Assembly: GCA_029850565.1 (NCBI GenBank)
Contig: JARCRR010000053.1
Coordinates: 1-15,462 of the forward strand
DNA length: 15,462 nt
Origin: Gallionella sp.
GTDB lineage: Bacteria > Pseudomonadota > Gammaproteobacteria > Burkholderiales > Gallionellaceae
Direction of reading: 5' to 3'
The translations under genes were made by a program, and so were the position numbers. This document shows positions 6,801 to 15,462 of this stretch, piece by piece (within the stretch, counting starts at the first letter, position 1; each line of letters opens with the position of its first letter). The notes beneath the pieces are model-generated. The model did not search any database and had not been told where the DNA came from. It was given only the letters and a program-made list of their open reading frames with translations.

Positions 6801-7881
6801 CAAGGGCACCAAGTTGAACAAGGAATATCTGCACAGCGTCGAGCACCATCAATGGTTCGACATCCGCGTGGCTGACGATGAAGTCGCCGCACAGATGGAG
6901 CAGATCAAAGAAGGTCTGGCGCAGAAGCGTGTGGAATTCGACGCTGCGTTCGAGTTGAAGAAGAAAAAGCTGACACAAGGCGACGAGTTGCAAGCCGGTG
7001 TACAGAAGATGGTCAAGGTGTACGTGGCGGTGAAGCGCCGTTTGCAACCCGGTGACAAGATGGCCGGTCGTCACGGTAACAAGGGTGTGGTCTCGCGCAT
7101 CGTTCCGGTGGAAGACATGCCGCACATGGCGGATGGCTCGCCAGTGGATATCGTGCTGAACCCGTTGGGCGTTCCGTCGCGTATGAACATCGGTCAGGTG
7201 CTGGAAGTGCATCTGGGCTGGGCGGCCAAAGGCTTGGGCAAGAAGATCGCCAAGATGTTGGAAGAACAAGCCAAGATCGCCGACGTGCGCAAGTTCCTGG
7301 GCAAGATATACAAGGGCGAACAAGCCGAAGAGATCGCCACGTTCACCGATGAAGAAGTGATCGAGATGAGTCGTAACTTGCGTGATGGTGTCCCTTTTGC
7401 AACCCCGGTATTCGACGGCGCGAGCGAAGAGGAAATCAAAGAGTTGTTGGCACTGGCCGACCTCCCTACATCAGGCCAGATCCAGTTGTACGACGGACGT
7501 ACCGGCGATGCCTTCGATCGCAAGGTCACCATCGGCTACATGCACGTGCTGAAACTGCACCACTTGGTCGACGACAAGATGCACGCACGTTCGACTGGTC
7601 CGTACAGCCTGGTCACTCAGCAACCATTGGGTGGTAAGGCACAGTTCGGTGGTCAGCGCTTCGGTGAGATGGAAGTCTGGGCACTGGAAGCCTACGGTGC
7701 GGCTTACATCCTGCAAGAGATGTTGACTGTGAAGTCGGACGACGTGAACGGCCGTACCAAGGTGTACGAGAACATCGTCAAGGGCGATCACAAGATCGAC
7801 GCGGGCATGCCTGAGTCGTTCAACGTGTTGACCAAAGAGATCCGTTCTCTGGGTATCGACATCGATCTGGAACGTCACTAA
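3814..7881 (+). CDS. rpoB: DNA-directed RNA polymerase subunit beta
   Basis: RpoB is the second-largest core RNA polymerase subunit; it forms much of the active-site cleft and binds rifampicin. The product is 1355 aa (1342 in E. coli). The N-terminus reads MSYSFTEKKRIRKSFAKR. The rifampicin-resistance region begins FGSSQLSQFMDQ at residue 510 (E. coli numbering plus 4). The active-site acidic pair NFEDS is at residues 815-819, and the lysine-bearing GDKMAGRHGNKG is at 1080-1091 (Lys1082 and Lys1090, matching E. coli K1065 and K1073). The C-terminus VNGRTKVYENIVKG...LGIDIDLERH is complete. ATG 3814 has GGAG 5 nt upstream; an earlier in-frame ATG at 3778 has no such site and would add 12 atypical residues. 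rpoC follows after 36 nt. Confidence 0.99.
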   Translation: MSYSFTEKKRIRKSFAKRKGALPVPFLLSTQLESYSAFLQAWNVPEQRKNEGLQAAFNSIFPIESHNKFARLDFVSYQLGMPPFDVRECQQRGLTYASPLRARVRLTILDKEASKPTVKEVKEQEVYMGEIPLMTNTGSFVINGTERVIVSQLHRSPGVFFEHDRGKTHASGKLLFSARVIPYRGSWLDFEFDAKDFVYFRIDRRRKLPVTILLKSLGYTPEQILAMFFQFDTFHFGKKGIQFEVVAERLRGEIARFDIEAKGKLIVAKDKRITVRHIREMQEAGLDKLTVAEDFLMGRVLAQNIVDKDSGEIIANANDEITETLLGQLQAAGITKISTLYTNELDQGAFISQTLRTDETTDQWTARVAIYRMMRPGEPPTEDAVEALFGGLFFSEERYDLSSVGRMKFNRRIGRPELTGAVTLSNEDIVEVVKILVELRNGRGEIDDIDHLGNRRVRAVGELAENQFRVGLARVERAVKERLGQAEADNLMPHDLINAKPISAAVKEFFGSSQLSQFMDQTNPLAEVTHKRRISALGPGGLTRERAGFEVRDVHPTHYGRVCPIETPEGPNIGLINSLALYARTNEYGFIETPYRKVSKSRATDDVSYLSAIEEGNFTIAQANAELDKKGHFTNDIVSARQHNEFVLAEPENIEYMDVAPAQVVSVAASLIPFLEHDDANRALMGANMSRQAVPVLRAEKPLVGTGIERTVAVDSGTAVQAWRGGRVDYVDSARIVVRVNDDETVAGEVGVDIYNLTKYTRSNQNTNINQRPLVRIGDVIARGDVVADGASTDMGELALGQNMMIAFMPWNGYNFEDSIMISERVVAEDRFTSIHIEELTVMARDTKLGTEEITRDIPNLSEAQMARLDECGIVHIGAEVGVGDVLVGKVTPKGETQLTPEEKLLRAIFGEKASDVKDTSLRVKAGISGTVIDVQVFTREGLQRDKRAQQIIDDELSRYKKDLADQMRIVEVDAFSRLEKMLHNKVANGGPKKLAKGTKLNKEYLHSVEHHQWFDIRVADDEVAAQMEQIKEGLAQKRVEFDAAFELKKKKLTQGDELQAGVQKMVKVYVAVKRRLQPGDKMAGRHGNKGVVSRIVPVEDMPHMADGSPVDIVLNPLGVPSRMNIGQVLEVHLGWAAKGLGKKIAKMLEEQAKIADVRKFLGKIYKGEQAEEIATFTDEEVIEMSRNLRDGVPFATPVFDGASEEEIKELLALADLPTSGQIQLYDGRTGDAFDRKVTIGYMHVLKLHHLVDDKMHARSTGPYSLVTQQPLGGKAQFGGQRFGEMEVWALEAYGAAYILQEMLTVKSDDVNGRTKVYENIVKGDHKIDAGMPESFNVLTKEIRSLGIDIDLERH

Positions 7882-7917
7882 GACTGCCGCGCACAAAGCT
7901 AAACAAGGAGCTACCAC

Positions 7918-12135
<4,218 letters not shown>

Positions 12136-12140
12136 TTGTC

Positions 12141-12169
12141 TTGACAGGCATGGGCTACGTCAATAGAAT
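12141..12169 (+). promoter_or_regulatory. Near-consensus sigma70 promoter of the str operon
   Basis: A perfect -35 box TTGACA (12141-12146) and a -10 box TAGAAT (12164-12169, 5/6) are separated by the ideal 17 bp, 5 bases after the rpoC stop. The discriminator GCGCGGTC (12170-12177) is GC-rich, the feature of stable-RNA and ribosomal-protein promoters repressed by ppGpp/DksA. Initiation would fall near 12176. This would drive rpsL, rpsG, fusA and tuf. Confidence 0.85.
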
Positions 12170-12194
12170 GCGCGGTCTTTTTAGTCCGCGCATT
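12167..12194 (+). terminator. Inverted repeat overlapping the str promoter; possible rpoC read-through terminator
   Basis: AATGCGCGG (12167-12175) and CCGCGCATT (12186-12194) form a perfect 9-bp GC-rich stem around a 10-nt loop. The downstream sequence (TCTGTTCATC) has only a weak T-content, so terminator strength is uncertain. The left arm covers the end of the -10 box and the discriminator, so only transcripts coming through from rpoC contain both arms. Confidence 0.55.
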
Positions 12195-12289
12195 TCTGTT
12201 CATCGTAGTCAAGATGCCGGTTTTGAGCAGTTTTTATGTTGAAAAGTAACGTTTAAATAACCAAGTTTTCAGGAAGCGAAGAGAAAATA
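12176..12289 (+). promoter_or_regulatory. rpsL 5' leader
   Basis: About 114 nt lie between the predicted transcription start and rpsL. I see no ORF here. A weak inverted repeat, TGAAAA (12240-12245)/TTTTCA (12266-12271), ends against the purine-rich AGGAAGCGAAGAG (12271-12283) that serves as the ribosome-binding region. No recognised regulatory RNA family is evident to me. Confidence 0.4.
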
Positions 12290-12667
12290 ATGCCAACCAT
12301 CAACCAGTTAGTGCGCAAGTCTCGTACGTCGGAAGTCATCAAGAGCAAAGTACCAGCGCTTGCAGGAAGTCCGCAAAAGCGCGGAGTTTGTACTCGTGTC
12401 TACACCACGACACCGAAAAAGCCGAACTCGGCCTTGCGTAAGGTCGCCAAAGTGCGCCTGACTAACGGGTTCGAAGTCATTTCCTACATCGGCGGCGAAG
12501 GTCACAACCTGCAAGAGCACAGCGTGGTCTTGTTGCGCGGTGGTCGTGTGAAGGACTTGCCGGGCGTGCGTTACCACATGGTGCGCGGCAGCTTGGATAC
12601 GGCTGGTGTGAAAGATCGTAAGCAGTCTCGCTCCAAGTACGGTGCGAAGCGCCCGAAAAAAGCGTAA
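12290..12667 (+). CDS. rpsL: Small-subunit ribosomal protein S12
   Basis: S12 sits at the decoding centre and controls accuracy; it is the classic streptomycin-resistance protein. The product is 125 aa (124 in E. coli). The conserved loop TTTPKKPNSALRKVAKVRLTNG has Lys43 and Lys44, and GGRVKDLPGVRYH carries Lys88 and Asp89 (the latter methylthiolated in E. coli). These residues are the streptomycin-sensitive type. The N-terminus MPTINQLVRK is typical for betaproteobacteria, while residues 11-29 are more divergent, with Ser27 where E. coli has Cys. A purine-rich AGGAAGCGAAGAG lies before the ATG. It is the first gene of the str operon. Confidence 0.99.
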   Translation: MPTINQLVRKSRTSEVIKSKVPALAGSPQKRGVCTRVYTTTPKKPNSALRKVAKVRLTNGFEVISYIGGEGHNLQEHSVVLLRGGRVKDLPGVRYHMVRGSLDTAGVKDRKQSRSKYGAKRPKKA

Positions 12668-12699
12668 TTCCGAATTACAGATATAACTGAGGTATAGAT

Positions 12700-13170
12700 A
12701 TGCCAAGACGCAGAGAAGTCCCCAAACGCGAAGTCCTTCCCGATCCCAAATTCGGTAACCAAGATCTTTCCAAATTCGTCAACGTGTTGATGACAGCGGG
12801 TAAGAAGTCGGTTGCGGAGCGCATCCTGTACGGCGCTTTGGAACAAGTTGCCAAGAAGAGCGGAAAAGATCCGATCGAGGTGTTCAATCTGGCATTGAAC
12901 AATGCCAAGCCTCAGGTCGAAGTGAAGAGCCGTCGCGTCGGTGGTGCCAACTATCAGGTGCCTGTCGAGGTGCGTCCTTCCCGTCGTATGGCTTTGGCGA
13001 TGCGTTGGTTGAAAGAGTTTGCGCGCAAGCGTGGTGAGAAGTCCATGGGTATGCGCTTGGCGGGCGAGTTGATCGACGCATCCGAAGGTCGCGGTGGTGC
13101 AGTCAAGAAGCGTGAGGAAGTTCACCGTATGGCTGACGCTAACAAGGCGTTCTCGCATTTCCGTTTCTAA
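12700..13170 (+). CDS. rpsG: Small-subunit ribosomal protein S7
   Basis: S7 starts assembly of the 30S head by binding the 3' domain of 16S rRNA, and it contacts E-site tRNA and mRNA. The 156-aa length is the standard bacterial size. The N-terminus MPRRREVPKREVLPDPKF, the helix VNVLMTAGKKSVAERI and the signature VGGANYQVPVEVRPSRRMALAMRWL are all family-typical. GAGG (12689-12692) is 7 nt before the ATG. It follows rpsL by only 32 nt, which leaves no room for the large S7-binding structure known in E. coli. Two tandem TAA stops (13168-13173) end the gene, and fusA begins 27 nt after the first. Confidence 0.99.
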   Translation: MPRRREVPKREVLPDPKFGNQDLSKFVNVLMTAGKKSVAERILYGALEQVAKKSGKDPIEVFNLALNNAKPQVEVKSRRVGGANYQVPVEVRPSRRMALAMRWLKEFARKRGEKSMGMRLAGELIDASEGRGGAVKKREEVHRMADANKAFSHFRF

Positions 13171-13197
13171 TAAGAATATTCATTTAGGTAATTTATC

Positions 13198-15294
13198 GTG
13201 GCACGCAAAACACCAATCGAACGCTATCGCAACATCGGCATCAGTGCGCACATTGATGCGGGTAAGACAACGACAACCGAGCGCATCCTGTTCTACACGG
13301 GTGTGAGCCATAAGATCGGTGAGGTGCATGACGGTGCGGCCACGATGGACTGGATGGAGCAAGAGCAGGAGCGTGGTATCACCATCACCTCCGCTGCGAC
13401 GACTTGTTTCTGGAAGGGGATGGACAATTCCTATCCAGAGCATCGTTTCAACATCATCGACACTCCTGGACACGTTGACTTCACCATCGAAGTCGAGCGC
13501 TCTATGCGCGTGCTGGATGGCGCTTGCATGGTGTATTGCGCGGTTGGTGGCGTGCAGCCTCAGTCCGAGACTGTTTGGCGTCAGGCTAACAAGTACAAGG
13601 TTCCTCGTTTGGCGTTCGTCAACAAGATGGACCGTACGGGTGCGAACTTTTTCAAGGTCGTGGATCAGATGCAAGTGCGTCTGCGCGCGACACCTGTTCC
13701 TCTGGTCATCCCCATCGGCGCTGAAGAGAACTTCGTGGGCGTCGTCGATCTGATCAAGATGAAGGCGATCTACTGGGATGAGGCTTCTCAGGGTATGAAG
13801 TTCGATTACCGCGAGATCCCGGCCGAGTTGTTGGCAAGCGCAAAAGAATGGCGCGCAAAGATGGTCGAATCCGCGGCTGAAGCTTCGGAAGATCTGATGA
13901 ATCAATATCTGGAGAATGGTGAGCTGACCGAAGAGCAGATCATTCTGGGTATCCGCACGCGTACTATCGCTTGTGAGATCCAGCCGATGTTGTGTGGTTC
14001 TGCGTTCAAGAACAAAGGCGTTCAGCGTATGTTGGATGCGGTCATCATGTTCTTGCCATCACCGATCGATATTCCTGATGTGACTGGCGAAACGGAAGAG
14101 GGTGAGCACATCACGCGTAAAGCTGACGATGGCGAGAGTTTTTCTGCGCTGGCGTTCAAGCTGATGACAGACCCATTTGTTGGGCAATTGACCTTTGTGC
14201 GTGTTTATTCCGGCGTGTTGAAAAAAGGCGATACGGTTTACAACCCTATCCGTGGTAAGAAAGAGCGTATTGGTCGTATCGTGCAGATGCATGCGAACGA
14301 TCGTATGGAGGTGGATGAGATTCTGGCGGGCGACATCGCTGCGTGTATCGGTTTGAAAGATGTGACCACTGGTGAATCGCTGTGTGATGTGAACAAGCCC
14401 ATCATCCTCGAGCGCATGGTATTCCCTGAGCCGGTCATCCACGTCGCGGTCGAGCCCAAGACAAAGGTCGACCAAGAGAAGATGGGTATCGCGCTGGGAC
14501 GTTTGGCTGCTGAAGATCCTTCTTTCCGAGTGCGTACCGATGAAGAATCTGGTCAGACCATCATGTCTGGTATGGGTGAGTTGCACCTTGAGATTTTGGT
14601 TGACCGCATGAAGCGCGAATTTGGTGTGGAAGCGAACGTGGGTGCGCCTCAAGTGGCGTATCGCGAAGCGATCCGTAAGTCTGTCGAGGTGGAAGGTAAG
14701 TACGCCAAGCAGACCGGTGGTCGTGGTCAGTTCGGTCACGTGTGGATCAAGATGGAGCCGAACGAGACGGGTAAGGGTTTCGAGTTCGTCGATGCTATCA
14801 AGGGTGGTACGGTTCCTCGTGAGTTCATCCCTGCGGTTGAAAAGGGTCTGCGTGAGACATTGCCAAGCGGTGTATTGGCGGGCTTCCCGGTTGTGGATGT
14901 CAAAGTGACCTTGTTTGATGGTTCTTACCATGACGTGGACTCCAACGAGAACGCCTTTAAGATGGCTGCTTCGATGGCCTTCAAGGATGGTATGCGCAAG
15001 GCGAGTCCGGTCCTGTTGGAGCCGATGATGTCCGTCGAGGTGGAGACGCCAGAAGACTACACCGGTACGGTGATGGGTGACTTGTCGTCGCGCCGCGGTA
15101 TGGTGCAGGGTATGGATGATATGGCGGGCGGTGGTAAGACGGTGAAGGCTGAAGTGCCTTTGTCCGAGATGTTTGGTTACTCCACTGCGTTGCGTTCGGC
15201 GACTCAAGGGCGTGCGACCTATACCATGGAATTCAAGCATTACACCGAAGCACCCAAGAGCGTCGCTGAAGCGATCATGAGTAACAAGAAATAA
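13198..15294 (+). CDS. fusA: Elongation factor G
   Basis: EF-G is the GTPase that drives tRNA–mRNA translocation and, with RRF, ribosome recycling. The product is 698 aa (704 in E. coli). GTPase motifs are in order: P-loop AHIDAGKT (residues 17-24), switch I ERGITITSAAT (58-68), DTPGH (88-92, with His92) and NKMD (142-145). Later landmarks include GMGELHLEILVDRM and the translocation domain around GFPVVDVKVTLFDGSYHDVDS. The start is GTG at 13198, giving MARKTPIERYRNIGISAHID as in the family; the ribosome-binding site is weak (TAGGTAA, AGG at 13186-13188). It lies between rpsG and tuf, the usual str order. Confidence 0.99.
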   Translation: MARKTPIERYRNIGISAHIDAGKTTTTERILFYTGVSHKIGEVHDGAATMDWMEQEQERGITITSAATTCFWKGMDNSYPEHRFNIIDTPGHVDFTIEVERSMRVLDGACMVYCAVGGVQPQSETVWRQANKYKVPRLAFVNKMDRTGANFFKVVDQMQVRLRATPVPLVIPIGAEENFVGVVDLIKMKAIYWDEASQGMKFDYREIPAELLASAKEWRAKMVESAAEASEDLMNQYLENGELTEEQIILGIRTRTIACEIQPMLCGSAFKNKGVQRMLDAVIMFLPSPIDIPDVTGETEEGEHITRKADDGESFSALAFKLMTDPFVGQLTFVRVYSGVLKKGDTVYNPIRGKKERIGRIVQMHANDRMEVDEILAGDIAACIGLKDVTTGESLCDVNKPIILERMVFPEPVIHVAVEPKTKVDQEKMGIALGRLAAEDPSFRVRTDEESGQTIMSGMGELHLEILVDRMKREFGVEANVGAPQVAYREAIRKSVEVEGKYAKQTGGRGQFGHVWIKMEPNETGKGFEFVDAIKGGTVPREFIPAVEKGLRETLPSGVLAGFPVVDVKVTLFDGSYHDVDSNENAFKMAASMAFKDGMRKASPVLLEPMMSVEVETPEDYTGTVMGDLSSRRGMVQGMDDMAGGGKTVKAEVPLSEMFGYSTALRSATQGRATYTMEFKHYTEAPKSVAEAIMSNKK

Positions 15295-15328
15295 TCAACG
15301 AATTTAAGACTAGTCGGAGAAATAAATC

Positions 15329-15462
15329 ATGGCAAAGAGCAAATTTGAACGTAGCAAACCGCACGTAAACGTAGGCACGATTGGTCACGTTGACCACGGC
15401 AAGACCACCCTGACCGCGGCGATCACCATGGTGTTGTCGAAGAAATTCGGCGGCGAAGCCAA
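15329..15462 (+). CDS. tuf: Elongation factor Tu, N-terminal part (partial; continues past the window)
   Basis: The window ends 134 bases into a second EF-Tu gene. The 44 visible residues begin MAKSKFERSKPHVNVGTIGH and contain the G1 motif GHVDHGKT and TLTAAITMVLSKKFGGEA, typical of proteobacterial EF-Tu. GGAG (15316-15319) lies 9 nt before the ATG, and the gene starts 34 nt after fusA, as the last gene of the str operon. The other copy ends at base 141. The two visible parts do not overlap within the protein, so their identity to each other cannot be judged here. Confidence 0.97.
   Translation, partial: MAKSKFERSKPHVNVGTIGHVDHGKTTLTAAITMVLSKKFGGEA

Noticed and set aside
4279..7323. A 1014-codon open frame on the - strand opposite rpoB
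   Set aside because: It lies wholly antisense to a conserved gene. Its product is rich in His, Gln, Arg and Leu with no recognisable domain, which is the pattern produced by reading a codon-biased gene backwards. No start signals were seen.

Overview
This window is a conserved informational gene cluster from a proteobacterium, almost certainly a betaproteobacterium. The order is tuf (3' end), tRNA-Trp, secE, nusG, rplK, rplA, rplJ, rplL, rpoB, rpoC, rpsL, rpsG, fusA, tuf (5' start), all on the + strand. A tuf gene directly before tRNA-Trp–secE–nusG and a second tuf after fusA, with the beta operon fused straight onto the str operon, is the arrangement I associate with Betaproteobacteria. The three-helix SecE, the RpoB and RpoC lengths (1355 and 1405 aa) and the S12 sequence beginning MPTINQLVRK agree. 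A lineage such as Nitrosomonadales/Gallionellaceae is possible, but that is a guess from memory of family sequences.

Layout. Bases 1-141 are the end of one EF-Tu gene, followed by a terminator-like hairpin (156-178) and tRNA-Trp(CCA) at 201-276. Bases 301-1181 hold secE and nusG, joined by a 1-nt stop/start overlap. Bases 1273-2401 hold rplK and rplA, preceded by a candidate L1-binding structure. Bases 2402-2657 hold a terminator-like hairpin, a sigma70 promoter and an L10-type mRNA leader, and then come rplJ and rplL (2658-3566). A perfect 14-bp hairpin (3581-3611) separates rplL from rpoB, as expected for the attenuator that sets the ratio of ribosomal protein to RNA polymerase synthesis. 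rpoB and rpoC fill 3814-12135. The str operon follows: a near-consensus promoter (12141-12169) set inside an inverted repeat, then rpsL, rpsG, fusA and the start of the second tuf gene.

Together these genes make the translation elongation machinery (L11, L1, L10, L12, S12, S7, EF-G, EF-Tu, tRNA-Trp), the transcription machinery (beta, beta', NusG) and one translocon subunit (SecE). The readable regulation lies in the spacers: hairpins, promoters and autoregulatory leaders that let one long cluster be expressed at different levels.

I found no evidence of a mobile element, CRISPR array, defence system or unknown protein family. Every real gene is recognisable and intact apart from the two tuf genes cut by the window edges. 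There is no stretch over 300 bases without a gene; the longest spacers are 2402-2657 and 3567-3813. The findings below concern regulatory architecture and small sequence peculiarities, not a new system.
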